Part shown: one piece after another, positions 1 through 12,816 of the stretch | Layout of the letters: the number at the start of each line of letters is the position of its first letter | How positions within the stretch are numbered: position 1 is the stretch's first letter | NCBI GenBank assembly: GCA_963971225.1 | Contig: OZ020269.1 | Span: forward strand, 35,857,264-35,921,263 | DNA from: Melieria omissa | Taxonomy: Eukaryota > Arthropoda > Insecta > Diptera > Ulidiidae | Direction of reading: 5' to 3' | DNA length: 64,000 nt | Program-made: the position numbers and the translations under genes | The notes under the pieces: model-generated | What the model was told of the DNA's origin: nothing | The model's input: only the letters and a program-made list of their open reading frames with translations | The model's database searches: none

Positions 1-3000
1 GTGTCGATGTAACTGAATTCGGAAGTAACTATGATGCTTTGCACTGTGAAGAGGCTAACTGTGACGGGATGCTGTTGCCCGTCAATTTAAAGGAGTGGAA
101 GGCCAATTGGAGGTAATTATATTGCTTGGTGTACTCAAACGTGTCAAAAAAAAAGTTAAATTTTTTGTGCGATGTTTGATAACTTATTTTTGGTCGATGG
201 ACAAGCGAAACAAGTAACCGTTATAAAGTGAGTTTTTGCAAATTACCATGACTGTTTCAACCCCTTGTTTTGTGAACAACTTGATAACAATAGATATTTC
301 ATTCGTGAATCATTTGATACGGCCTCAGTTGCACTCCGAGTCTGATCAAGTCGATCATCTGCCATAGATAACATTAAAATATAGAAACAAAAATTTTGCC
401 TCAGCATGAGAGACAAACCCCCTGAAATTAAAAATGTTTATGTTAAAGCTCGCTACTCGCCGTTCAAAATGTAAAACTCAAAGCACCTCACATTTTTATC
501 AACTCACACGCGCACCACAAATGGTTGCGGGCAGCCAAAGTGTATTAAACGAGGCAAAATAATATTGGACGTACGCTTATTTGACAATGTGAGAAAACCC
601 AATTCCTGGATTTATTCACTTTAACCCGATGCATCGCGATGACGAGTAAACGTTATAAAGTGAGCATTAAGAATAGGAGCAAGACATACAAGGTAAAGTC
701 TCTGACTTGTTCCGATCCTTGTTCCTTTTCAATCCAAATTGATCTCTATACGGAAGGTGCCTCTATTCAACTGGCGGAAGCTCTTAGAAAATGTAAAGCT
801 GAAATCACTGGCATCCGGGAAATGTCATGGACTGGACAAGGTTGTTCCATGCGAGCAGACTGCGACATCTACTACAGCTGCCATGCGGAGAAGTGCGAAT
901 GTGGCTGCGGATTCGTGGTCAGCAAGAGACTTCGCCACCACGTCTCTCGGTTCCTGGCCCGATTGAAGAGGATGATGCCACCAAATATGCCTTCTATGCG
1001 AAGCTAGAGGACGTCTACGACCGGTGTCCGGCCCATGACCCTAAAATTGTACTTGGTGACTTCCGTACAAAGGTCAGGCAAGAAGATGCGACCACTTCAA
1101 ACAATGGTCTGAGGCTGATCGATTTCGCTGCGGCACAAAACACCAGATTTCAGCACATCGACATCCATTAGGCCACCTGGTTATGTGCGATCAATCCGCC
1201 CGCAACCCGCAAAGATTGATCATATTGTGATTGATAGAAAGCATGCTTCTAGCATTTTAGCGCCTGTTCCGAAGGCCGAACATCCACTCGGACCACTACC
1301 TTATCGCAGCGAAGAAGGCTGGCCATCAGTATCGAGCTATATCAGCTCTGTCGCTAGCCCACTCCACCTGCTGACATCTGCTGGTTATGGGCTCACATAT
1401 CCCAGTCTATGCCCGCCACCAAGATACCAATTGTACGATGAAATTGTAGCCACTATAGCGAAGAATGCTGCCTACAAGAAGACCATGCAGTCGGCTGCTA
1501 CGCGAGCCGTACGGAAAAAATATCGGAAGAAAAGGAAGAAAGAGAGGTGCATTTTTAGACGCAAGAAACGGAAGTAATAATCTATGTTCCCTTTGTTTTT
1601 TTTATTTGTGTGATTAAAATTTTAAAATTTATTTTTCAAACCAAAAACTTGTATTTTGATAAGAAAAAGGGTGAAACGATGATACACATGTCAAAGAAGC
1701 GATCAATCATGCAATATATTAAATACTGATTTTACTATGTTTTATGCACTTAACGGGAACATGGGGCCTTATTCTCTTAATTGTGTCAGGAATGTACATA
1801 CACACATGTGGCGATGCATATGAATAACTTGATAACAATGAATACTTATGTATTCATCTTCTTCAAAAAGAAAAGGCGTTATTTTTATATTAACGATGAA
1901 TGCCGCTTTGGCGATTGTTGACTACCACATTCTGTATATACTATACCACAAATACAATATATACTATATGTAGAATAATTATTGCATTAGTCCATTTTTA
2001 AAATGATTTGTTTTCAGGTGCAATGTTTGTCACGAAGAGAGCGATTCAATATATGTGAACAATATTTTGGAGAGAGCCGGTAAAGATTTGCAAGCCATGG
2101 AGAAAACAGCGGACAATTGCGAAAAGTGAGTAAACATTACGAAGGCGTCTCAACAGATCAATGAATATCAAAAGTAAACCCGAATTAAAGAGCATAAAGT
2201 CATTTATACTCCAAAATATATGTTACTCGATTAATACGCGACTTTATCGTCGACTAACGCCAGTTGTAAGCGATGATAAACTACATTACTCGACAAATAA
2301 TGGGCTAATCGCGTGCAACTAAAAACAAAAGTATTTTCTAGTCTAATTTTGGATCGGTGAACATGCAAAATGAAAATCAAATTTGTTTTTTAAAAAGCGT
2401 TTTCGAAAAATCTCATACGGATTGTCCAAATCAAATAAGATTTAGGGGACGCATACAAGATTGTAAAATTAGAATTTTCTGCATTTTCAAAGATTTTTAT
2501 CTTGGAATGTTTTTTTCGTAGACAAAAAAAAATATTTGGTATAGAAATGTCAGATGAAAGTCAAAATATTTGGGTCTATTTTAGACTTAACATTACCATA
2601 TTCCGCCAAAAATGAAGAAGTTATAAAGTACTAAACGACACATATTCACATTTTCGATAAAAATTCAGAAAGATTTTTTGAGAATCCAATATATTGGATT
2701 GAAAATCAGAATTGTTTTTCTTTTTGTCGCTTAGTGCTTTATATATAACTTCTTCAAATTTTAGACTAAATATTTCGTCGTTCAGTGATGACTGTTTCTA
2801 ATAAGAGAAATATGAAATTCATGAACCCACTCCGCTTTAATGGGAACGTTGTGGGTCCGCTAAAAACAAAAAATACTTTAGAAGCTCATTTGTCGGTCAG
2901 GACTGCCTCGCGGAAGAACTACATATTCTTAGCGGAGCTTAGAAGGGGAAATTCTGCTCTCTGAAAAAAAAAATAATCATTCTTAACGTTTAAGATTAAC

Positions 3001-4438
3001 GAAATAACAGCTTCGTAGTTTAAGAATTGGGCGGAGAGTTTAAACTGTACGGTCTGATTGGGCTTCCTTAAACATCTTAGCTCTACGAATACATACTAGT
3101 ATGTATATTTCCTTCTACTTTTGTGAATTTACTTGGATTGAATATTAGTCAACTATTTGTCATCCGTTAGATACTCGTAATTTAACATATGCTTCAAATA
3201 AATAAGCACTTTTGATAACGGAACTTTGACAATGGCCTAGACAAATTCAAAATTGCTAAAACCATTGCGAATCGTTTAGTGTTCACTTTGTAATTCTTAC
3301 ACGATAAGTACAGCAATAAGGCCCATCGATAACAAATAGAACACGCACTGCGCGCTGTTATCAATACTTGTCTTTACGACAGTAACTGCGGTTGTCTGGG
3401 TGTGCTTGCAAGTGCATTGGAGCCCACGCAAATTATCGCTTATTTGGCAAAAATTGCAATCAAACATAACTGGAACAACTGTTTAGTGCGTCTAACCACG
3501 AATCAGGCGTTCAACCAACACCACATGAAAAAAACTTTTCAGCCAACAACATAAATTAGATTATTCCTGAGAAGTTCCCTGGATCCCTTTCATTCATGTA
3601 TAAAGACGCTAGTACAACATGGTAAATTACGAAAAATGTGCCCATAGTACCTCATGACAGACAACTAGGGTATGTTCACAAAATCGCTAACTGGCTACAC
3701 ACAATGCATGAATTGTTCTTAGTCGCGTGTCTGATAGTCTGCATTAAAATCGAAGTTTTTCGCTGCTAGAGATACGTGGGAAAAGTCTCACACCACTTTT
3801 CTGTATCTTCAAATTCGTTGGCTGTTTAGAAATGTCTTGAAGCCATCTAAAAAACAAATGTAAGAAACAAGGTATCTTACATTAGATTTTTAGTTAGTCT
3901 CTTGCAATTTTGTAAGCTTAATAAGTTAAATATTGAATATTACAGGTACATTAAACACTACCAGAAATGGCTGACGGGTCAGCACTACTACATATGCCAA
4001 GCGAAAATACAATTAGTTCAGCTGATCGGAAAGGACGCACGAGAACTGATGGTAGAGCCGGACAACAAGCTCAATCTGAAAATTGAATATGCCAGGGAAC
4101 TCATAGATTTGTATGAGAAACTGACTCCATGTAAGATCGGTGTGATGCGTCGTGAGTCCTTTATATGTATATAGCGTATGTATGTGTGTTGTTTTGCAGG
4201 CGAGGTGCGCTTGCTGGGCTCCCTGTGTTTCGATCTGCATTCGGCTATTGCGGAGCACACCAGACGTGTCGCTTTACAAACTTCGCTGTCGCCGAGGGTT
4301 TTGCTGGAGGAGTCGCTGCTCTACGTCGAAAAATGTATCAGCTATTTGCAGAACGAGTGCGATCTATTCGTTGAGGGGCACATCCTGAAGCAGGCCAAAA
4401 TCAACCGCGACGCACTCAAGCTGGTTATGGTTATGTGA
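1..4438 (+). CDS. SmydA-8: Arthropod SMYD-type SET/MYND protein, C-terminal four exons (partial; start lies upstream)
   Basis: Exons 1-112 (codons begin at base 3), 2018-2125, 3946-4130 and 4200-4438 (TGA 4436-4438) join in frame across GT..AG introns. The first exons carry the cysteine-rich post-SET region typical of arthropod SMYD proteins: VDVTEFGSNYDALHC, then CEEANCDGMLLP, then WRCNVC. The rest is the helical C-terminal domain (YIKHYQKWLTGQHYY, ELIDLYEKLTPC, LLGSLCFDLHSAIAEHTR). MYND and SET domains would lie upstream of the window, so catalytic residues cannot be judged. SMYD family members are lysine methyltransferases or, when degenerate, transcriptional corepressors. Introns are 1,905, 1,820 and 69 bp; the first contains a dead LINE fragment. 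The stop is only 299 bp before the Mdr50 start. The family call is firm; the SmydA-8/CG8503 orthology rests on remembered synteny. Confidence 0.8.
503..537 (+). repeat. Possible 3' fragment of the tRNA-derived SINE
   Basis: A short stretch in the first SMYD intron (CACACGC..ACCACA..TGGTTGCGGG) resembles the 3' part of the SINE found at 25724, 35655 and 37740. It is short and diverged, so the call is weak. Confidence 0.25.
639..1577 (+). mobile_element. Degenerate LINE endonuclease-domain fragment in SMYD intron 1
   Basis: Three reading frames read in succession as one apurinic-like endonuclease of a non-LTR retrotransposon. 639-1007 gives ADCDIYYSCHAEKCECGCGFVV; the frame overlapping 963-1171 gives FYAKLEDVYDRCPAHDPKIVLGD and NGLRLIDFAAAQNTRFQHID; 1185-1577 gives PAKIDHIVIDRKHASS. 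The order matches the endonuclease (GDFN, then IDHV) found in insect LINEs and in craniofacial-development-protein-2-like predictions. Two frame changes and a stop at about 1169 make it non-functional. No reverse transcriptase follows. It lies in the same orientation as the host gene. Confidence 0.75.
1578..2017. other. Rest of SMYD intron 1, nothing recognised
   Basis: AT-rich intron sequence between the LINE fragment and the acceptor at 2016-2017 (TTTTCAG). I see no coding signal or clear repeat. Confidence 0.5.
2613..2756. repeat. Fold-back inverted repeat in SMYD intron 2
   Basis: Arm 2613-2640 (TGAAGAAGTTATAAAG...AACGACA) is the imperfect inverse of 2725-2756, with a 4-bp TATA indel and two mismatches. 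Similar flanks extend the pairing weakly (TTTTAGACTTAA at 2578 against TTTTAGACTAAA at 2759). Likely an old MITE or fold-back element. The rest of this intron (2126-3945) shows nothing else I recognise. Confidence 0.55.
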
Positions 4439-4663
4439 ATTTGTCAATTGAACCTCAATTAAATTATGTACATATACGTACATATGTGCAAATTTCGATG
4501 TAATTAATTTGCCTCTGTGTGCGTTACGTGTATTCTAGCTTTATTGGTTACGTTGTCCGCATAGGTGTTGGGAACTGTTGCTCTATTGATAAGATATCAT
4601 TTTATTCAACGCCAATATATCTTGGGTTTTTGAATATTAGCCACCAACGCGCTGCAAAGTTAG

Positions 4664-4669
4664 TCAGTC
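4664..4669 (+). promoter_or_regulatory. Possible Inr (TCAGTC) for Mdr50
   Basis: TCAGTC fits the insect initiator consensus TCA(G/T)TY. It lies 74 bp upstream of the chosen Mdr50 ATG, in the 299-bp gap after the SMYD stop codon. I see no clear DPE at the expected spacing and no TATA box, so this is a weak call. Confidence 0.25.
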
Positions 4670-4737
4670 GAATTTTCACCACCAAAGTATTAGCGCGCAG
4701 CAACAGCAGGAGCGGAAGCAGCGGTATCGGTAGCAAT

Positions 4738-7700
4738 ATGTCTTCGACAGACGGTATCGACAAGGGCGAGAAATCGTTCTATAAAAGTAACATCACAATG
4801 AACGATCCACACACCGGGACCGAACAGAATGGCAATTCGATGCTGTAAGTCTGTGGTAACTGGCCAAGTTCAAATTCAGTATTCGCTCGGTGTGATTTTT
4901 GCTTGAAATTCGCCGATAACTCCTATAACTATATATGAACATATTTCGAAAATAGTAAACATTGTAAACATATCGAGTGCAATCAATTGGCCAGGACGTT
5001 GAGGTGGCCAGGTGACAATTGTGTGCGCGCTCAAACGAATCAAAAGTGAGTTTTTGCGAATCGGAATTTGTGAACCTAAAAGTTATGATGACTAGGCATA
5101 AACGTGTTTGTGACGGAATATACAAAATGAACTGTTATAACCAATCAATATAATCTTATGAGCGGTAAAAGCACGCGAATTTCGCGAAGCTTATTATCAT
5201 CGATCGATACGGCCGCTAGACGGAACGTGCTCTGCGTTTTTTATTAGTAGTGATTACTACTACACTTATAACTACGTAATGTGTATTAGTAACACACTAA
5301 CTACACTAATATTAATATTCATGCGGATTAAGTGAAATTATGTATGTTTTGGTTAGAACAATTAACGGCGCGGATGGCGGCAAAGACAGTAGAGGCAAAA
5401 AGACGACAGCGAAGCAAGAAGACGACAGCGACAAGACGTCCAAGGATGATATCAAGCCGGTTTCCTTTTTCAAAATGTACTCATATGCGAGTACCTCAAA
5501 CAAATTAATGTACCTCGTTGGGATCTTGGGTGCCATAGCAACTGGCCTAACAACGCCTGCAAACAGCTTTATCTTCGGAAGATTGGCGAATGTAAGTGAA
5601 ATTGTCGTCCTCGTTCCTTCAGATACTCAAACTGAAGACAAAACAAAATCCAAAACGCCACTTCTATTACTACGAGAAGCTCCGTCGAGTAATCAAACGA
5701 GTAATTGATCATAAAACAAGCATTTGTATGCGAATGGGACGATCAAGTCTGCATATGAAAGAATGAGGGAATCTCCAAAAGAGTTGAGAAATACCGTCGA
5801 GCGCATTGAGACTGAGAGAATCATCCCAATGGGCGGAAAAACCTTACGGACACAGTAACATCCTCACGAAGGTTCCAATGGACCTTAGGGGGGATACGGA
5901 CTACACAAAAAAAGGTGCCGACTTTGATGTTAGGTTTTCCACGCTCTTCCCCTCCAGAAGGGAATGGGAGCGTTACGCAACTTCTTTTACAAACGTAGGA
6001 GCCTCCCTATACACAGACGGTTCAGAGATGGACTGTAGAGTTGGGGCAAGTATTTACTCCAGGGATTTGGTAGTGGAAAAACCCTTTTACCTACTAGATA
6101 TATGCAGTGTCTGTCAAGCGGAAGTCTTTGCAATAAGAGAAACCAGCAGGATGCTCCTACAGCAAGAAGTCCGAAGTAGGGATTTTAACATCTTTTCAGA
6201 CAGCTAAGCAGCCATTAGGGCGCACTCACCAAGCCCATAGTCAAATCCAAGCTAGTCAGAGACTCTAAGGAATTGTTAAGGTTAGTGAGCGGCCGGGTGG
6301 ATCTTACCATCTGTGGGATACCCGATCACGCGGGTATCAGCGGAAACGAGTCAGCTGACGAGCTGACTAAGGTGGGCCAGACCGAAAGGGTGGCATCGCC
6401 TTTAAGTGCAAGGCTAAGACAGTTAAAGGATTATTTCCTAAGGAAAGCGGATAGTAGGTGGAACAATCTTTCCTGCAGAGTGGCTCGGCAGATGTGGCCA
6501 CGCTACAACTCACACAGAACCAACTACCTGCTGCTAAATTCTCGTAGGAATGTTTCTAGGCTAACAGCCGTGATCACGGGTCACTGGCTAATTGGACTTC
6601 TGCAACCCTTTTTGCAGAAGCTGCATGGAAATCACCGAGACGGAGACAATCGAACACTTCCTCTGCGGCTGTCCTGCCTTAGCATTTAAATGACTAAATT
6701 CCTTGGAGAACAGTCTGATTAGCTCTCTAGCTGATTTGTCTGAGACAAGACTGAAATGCATCAAGTTCTATTTGGACGATGCGGGTTGGCTTTAAGGCCC
6801 AGTATCTTCTTCCACGCAGGGAAGACCCAGTCGAGAAGCAGTCGCAGCTATCTACCTATCTACGCACTTTCAAAGTTAGTGTTTGTTTAGTTTAGTTTAT
6901 TTCTCGTAAAAATTTTCTGTAATAAGCGAAACGTTATGCCTCCTATTGCGCTGTCGTAGTAGTGGAAATGGCCCTTCGAATAGTGCATGGCCATGTCCAG
7001 TAACCAGTCATTAATGTCAACCGTTCGCAGTCTATGATCTCTTACACCGAGATTGCTGGCAACCATACACGCAGTTCGGACGCTAACTTTTTGCTGAACG
7101 CCGTCACGACTTTCGCTTATCAGAATGCCATTATTGGCGTGGTGATGTTGGCGTGCAGTTACTTATCCGTAACGATGTTCAATTACGCTGCACACGCGCA
7201 GATCCTGCGCATTCGCGGAAAATTCTTCAGGTCGGTACTGCATCAAGACATGAGCTGGTACGACTTCAATCAGAGCGGCGAAGTGGCCAGCCGAATGAAC
7301 GAGTAAGACAAGTAGCAGCAGCAGCGACACTCCCCACGTACTAAATTAATAACTTATCATCGTTCAGAGATCTGACGAAAATGGAGGACGGCCTGGCGGA
7401 AAAGGTGGTCATGTTTGTGCATTTCATCGTGGCATTCGCTGGCTCGCTTATTTTAGCGTTCATCAAAGGCTGGCAACTAGCGTTAGTTTGCCTTAGTAGT
7501 CTGCCGGTTACCTTCATCGCTATGGGCTTCATAGCCATTGTAAGTGTCAACTGTCAAGTGTCACACCCAACTATTTGTATATATTTGTCAATCACACAAA
7601 GGCAACATCCAGGTTAGCCAAGAAAGAGCTGAACGTGTACGCCTCCGCTGGAAACATAGCTGAGGAAGCGCTCAGTGGAATCCGCACTGTCAAAGCATTC

Positions 7701-10700
7701 GAAGGCGAGCACAAAGAGGCGCATGCTTACAGAACGCAGATTGTGGACGCAAGAAATTTAAATATAAAACGAAACTTTTTCTCCGGAATTGGCTTTGGCT
7801 TGCTTTGGTTCTTCATCTATGCCTCTTACGCTCTGGCCTTTTGGTACGGTGTCGGATTGGTGTTGAAAAACTATGCCAATGATCCCGCTTACTCCAATTA
7901 TGATGCAGGAACCATGATCACAGTAAGTATTGACGATCCGCATATGCAGTTTCGAATCCAATCCCCTTTGTTCTATGTAATTTCAATCGCAGGTCTTCTT
8001 CTCTGTTATGATGGGTTCAATGAATATCGGCATGGCCGCGCCATATATTGAGGCTTTCGGAATAGCGAAGGGTGCATGTGCCAAGATCTTTAAGTTAATA
8101 GAGCAAATTCCCATCATTAATCCAATCGAGATGAAGGGAAGAGACCTAAATCAATCATTGGTGCATATTGAATTTAAGGACGTGGACTTCCGCTATCCAG
8201 CACGTGAAGAGGTGCAGATTCTAAGCAAATTCAATCTCCAAATTCATCGGGGCCAGACAATTGCTTTGGTGGGTTCTTCTGGCTGCGGTAAATCGACAAT
8301 AGTTCAGCTGATCCAACGATTTTATGATCCGGAAGCTGGCGTCATATCCTTTAACGATGCCGATTTAAAAGAAATCAACATCAATTGGCTTCGAGAAAGA
8401 ATCGGTGTAGTGGGCCAAGAGCCAGTGTTATTCGGAACGACGATTTACGAGAATATTCGCTACGGCCGGGAAGATGCTTCTCGCGAAATGATTGAAGCAG
8501 CTGCAACAGCGGCAAACGCACATATTTTCATTAACAAGTTGCCTAAAGTAAGCATTAAATCACGTGTTGTAGTAAGTCACTAACGAATGCATCTTCTCAT
8601 TCGTAGGGTTATGATACGTTGGTGGGGGAGAGAGGAGCACAGCTGTCTGGTGGGCAGAAGCAAAGAATTGCAATAGCACGAGCATTAATTAGAGATCCCG
8701 AAATTTTGCTACTTGACGAAGCGACTTCGGCTTTGGACACGGCCAGTGAAGCAAAGGTTCAAGCTGCACTGGAGAAGGTATGATTGCATTCATAAACTCG
8801 TAATTCAAATCGAGAATCATGAAGTTCCATAGGCCTCTGAGCTCATCTAATTCAAATGCATTCATTTCGAACTACAAACGATTCCTTCCTACATAAATGT
8901 AATAAAATTAAATGTAATAACTAACGTTACAGGCAAGTGAGGGACGAACGACAGTTATTGTTGCACATCGCCTTTCGACAATTAGGCGAGCCGACAAGAT
9001 TATAGTCATCAATAAAGGTGAAGTAGTGGAAAGCGGAACGCACCAAGAATTGATGGATTTGAAATCGCATTACTTCAATCTGGTTACCACGCAATTGGGG
9101 GATGAATCTTTGAATGAAACGCAGCAAGTGGAGAAATTGGAGAAAATTTTCAACTCCAAGGATGACGACGAAGAGATTGTCAAATATCGAAACGAGGATG
9201 AGGTATATTGGTACTCGATATAATTGTCATGAGTTGCTTTTCCTTACTTCAAGGAAAGACTTTACTTTTCAATTGCTTTAGCTTTTTAAACTCTCAAAAT
9301 AATAACTGTGTTCACACTCGTACAAATCAAAATTTCAAATTTCAGGTTAGTGCCAGCTCTGAAGACGCTTCAGAAGAAGGTTCCTTAATACCTATTTTGA
9401 AAATGAATGTTACGGAATGGCCGCAAATCTTGTGTGGATCCCTGTGCTCGGTGATAATGGGCTGTGCCATGCCTCTATTCGCTGTATTATTTGGCGAGAT
9501 CCTGGAAGTGCTGGCAGTGAGAAACAATCCTCAATATGTGCGCGACAATACTAACCAGTACAGCTTGTACTTCGTGATCGTTGGCATTACCGTCGGCCTA
9601 GCGACATTCCTTCAAGTGAGTAGCGAGGATTTGAGGAGGACGTGCCACTTACGCCAATAAGTACTAACTATTCACAGATATATCTGTTTGGAATTGCCGG
9701 CGAAAAATTAACGGAGCGATTGCGCGGATTGATGTTTGAGTCCATGTTGAAGCAAGAGATCGCTTGGTTTGACGACAAGTTAAACAGTACAGGTAGTCTT
9801 TGTGCTCGCTTGTCGGGCGATGCGTCCGCCGTTCAGGGCGTAAGTACCTCATATGATGTCGACCAAACAACTAAAAACCTACATATGAATGTATTTTGGG
9901 GTTGCTCGGACGTTTAGGCAACAGGACAACGCATCGGCACGATTGTTCAATCGTTGGCGACGCTAATACTGGGCATCGGACTGTCAATGTACTACGAGTG
10001 GAGTTTGGGTCTGTTGGCGCTGGCCTTTGCGCCATTTATACTCATTGCGACGTACTTGCAGCGCAAGGTCATGGCACAGGAAAACATGGGCACAGCGAAA
10101 ACAATGGAGACCTGTACCAAGGTGCATAATTGTCGTGTGTGTTAGAAAAAGCCTATTTTTAAAATCGACACCTTTGGCAGCTAGCTGTTGAGGTGGTTTC
10201 GAATATTCGGACGGTTGCTTCGCTGGGAAGAGAAGAAATGTTCCACCGCCAGTATATGGAGACTCTGTATCCAGCTGTAAAGGTATGACACAAGGATATA
10301 TCTACAAGGTGATATCCATCAGCTTCATTTAAGTCTAAAGTAACAGTAAACTAACAACCAAAAGAAAGAAAGGCTGATCTTAATAGTTACTACATGAAAA
10401 AAATATCTGTAGGAATTTACGATTTTACGTAATGTTGCATTTTAACAGAAAGCCAAGCGGAATACGCACTACCGGGGCTTCGTGTATGGCTTGGCTAGAT
10501 CACTCATGTTTTTCGCTTATGCCGCCTGCATGTATTACGGTGGCTGGTGTGTGGTCAACAAGGGCATGAACTTTGGTAACGTCTTTAAGTGAGTGCCATA
10601 ATATATGCATTGCTATGGGGCCATCTAATATTGCTTTCTACTTGCAGGGTATCCCAAGCGCTGATCATGGGCACAGCGTCCATTGCCAGCGCGCTGGCCT

Positions 10701-11669
10701 TCGCACCGAACTTCCAGAAGGGCATTACCTCGGCCAAGAAGATATTCACACTGCTGCAACGGGAGCCCCAAATTGTCGACCGCCCAGGTGTATCGCACCA
10801 ACCATGGCTTGCAGACGGCAGGGTCGATTTCAACAAAGTCTTCTTTAGTTATCCCACACGCCAGGAAATCACCGTGTTGAAGGGTATTATTCTGAATATT
10901 GGAAAAGGACAGAAAGTGGCTCTTGTAGGCTCTTCGGGATGCGGAAAATCCACTTGCATTCAGTTGCTGCAACGCTTTTATGAAGTGGACAGTGGCGCGG
11001 TAGAAATCGACGAAACTGACCTACGGAACATTTCGCTTGGCAATCTGCGCAGGCAGCTCGGCATTGTGTCGCAGGAACCAATACTGTTCGATAGATCAAT
11101 AATGGATAACATAGCCTACGGTGACAACACGCGCCTAGTTTCCGATTCCGAAATTATCGAAGCGGCCAAGAAAGCGAACATCCACAACTTTGTATCTTCA
11201 CTTCCATTGGTAAACGTCCCATTAAACCACGCATTGTCAACCCAAACTAACTTTCTTCTTTTTCAGGGCTACGAAACTCGAATGGGCGAAAAGGGTACCC
11301 AACTGTCGGGTGGCCAAAAGCAGCGCATAGCTATTGCTCGCGCTCTCATCAGAAATCCAAAAATTTTGCTACTAGACGAGGCCACCTCAGCATTGGACGC
11401 TGAGAGCGAAAAGGTATATCAAATAAATCCGAAATGAACTCATAACTTACCAATGAGCTTGCTTACAGATCGTGCAGGATGCGTTGGAGGCAGCGAGCGC
11501 AGGACGCACTACGATTAGCATTGCACACAGACTATCGACAATTATTGACTCCGACCTCATCTTTGTGCTTGAGAATGGCTGCGTGAGTGAGAGCGGGACG
11601 CACAAAGAGCTCATCCAGATGCGGGGTCTCTATTACACGCTGTACAAATTGCAAAGCGGAGCCATGTGA
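4738..11669 (+). CDS. Mdr50: Mdr50 ABC transporter (P-glycoprotein type, ABCB full transporter)
   Basis: Sixteen exons join in frame: 4738-4844, 5357-5591, 7031-7302, 7368-7539, 7602-7922, 7993-8547, 8607-8777, 8933-9202, 9346-9615, 9678-9839, 9918-10121, 10181-10282, 10449-10588, 10648-11209, 11267-11413, 11469-11669 (3,891 nt, 1,296 residues; the fly family is about 1,300). Architecture is TMD1-NBD1-TMD2-NBD2. NBD1 has Walker [10 protein letters not shown] near residue 462, signature LSGGQKQR near 568, Walker [13 protein letters not shown] and H-loop AHRLS. NBD2 has a second Walker A near residue 1087, [22 protein letters not shown] and IAHRLS. All catalytic motifs look intact. It should export hydrophobic compounds across the plasma membrane using ATP. 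The ATG at 4738 is chosen because its exon ends in a strong donor (CT|GTAAGT) that joins in phase to the TTGGTTAG acceptor before 5357. The intron 5592-7030 holds a LINE remnant. Confidence 0.93.
5753..6850 (+). mobile_element. 5'-truncated LINE with RNase H domain inside Mdr50 intron 2
   Basis: Frames at 5806-6207 and 6273-6689 together read as the RNase H and tail of an I/jockey-group non-LTR element: [18 protein letters not shown] (first D), [10 protein letters not shown] (E), FNIFSDS (second D), then [18 protein letters not shown]. An in-frame stop follows FSDS at 6205-6207 and the frame shifts before 6273, so it is dead. A zinc-knuckle-like [20 protein letters not shown] stretch near 6623-6685 fits the usual LINE C-terminus. 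It is in sense orientation with Mdr50 and seems to be spliced out harmlessly. Confidence 0.75.
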
Positions 11670-12419
11670 AGCCGTCTACTGAGTAATAGTAAAATTTCGC
11701 ATTTTACAGTGTTAATACAAACACACAATATGGAACTGTGTAAAGATGCTCTTAGTTTTAAGAACCAGGGACCGAAAATAACAGTTATTTTTTTTTTAAC
11801 CAAACAAGCACACAGAATTAAGTATCACAGAAATTGTATAGTTGTTCAAGTTATTTCTTGACTTATTTAAAAATTTTAAAAATGTGTGGTGTTCTAATTT
11901 TCGTTTCTCACAAGCATCACTTAACATAATTAAACTCACATAGTCCCATCTTCAAATGAAAATGGCCCAACAGAAAAATCGGAGTAAAAAATTTACATTT
12001 ATTTTCGAAGAAAATAAAAATAAATAAAAAATAACTTATTTTTGTCCCAAAAAATTAAAATTAAACACATAACTTATTTTATCTGACTTTTTTTATATAA
12101 TGCATAACTGCTACGGTCCCTGTTAAGAACAAATACAAAGAGATATAGAATATGTGTTAAGTATCGATATACAAATATACAAATTATAGCAAATCAAAAT
12201 GTAGTGTTATTTTTGTTTTTAATACATAAGTATAGGTACTATACATATATACAAGGTAGGTACTATTTATATACAAATATAATAATAAATTATTAACAGA
12301 GCCCGGCGTATGATTGCCGTATGATTTTTACGATTCTTTCTATTCTAATCTTTACTTACCTTGAGTTACTATAGTTAAATATTATAAACACAACACAATC
12401 ACACAAATTCTAACCAATT
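11670..12419. other. Mdr50 3' flank, AT-rich
   Basis: No gene is seen. Candidate polyadenylation signals (AATAAA at 12013-12018 and nearby) lie about 345 bp after the stop codon; which one is used cannot be told from sequence. Confidence 0.4.
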
Positions 12420-12816
12420 TTCAACTACGTGAGTTATTGATTTTCGAAGACTGGAAAACATGTATTCGATTATATCTGATTTTGATTACTTTCTTTAAGT
12501 ATTGACCCCGTTAGAATGAAAAGTACTTGGCCCATTAAATCACGATTCCCTTAACAAACTGTTATTCCATTGTTGACCCGTCTTATAATTTAAAAGCAAT
12601 TATTTAAAAACAATTAAAAATCAGTGTCGAATTATGTATTTCTGAGTTTTAAATCAAGAGGCCCATTAATTCTTGTGTTTTCACAGTTTCTCCATACAAA
12701 TTGTTAACCCATCATTGACCCCGTCAGGTTCTGATTTTCGAAAAAATTAAAGAGATATATCGAATTATTTTTCATTGAAAGTTGTTTAACGAAGTTAAAC
12801 CGTAGGATGTGGAGTA

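Noticed and set aside
5340..5708. 122-codon frame starting [14 protein letters not shown] as the Mdr50 first exon with its own start
   Set aside because: The first codons overlap a good acceptor, and an upstream exon joins in phase; after 5591 the frame is intron.
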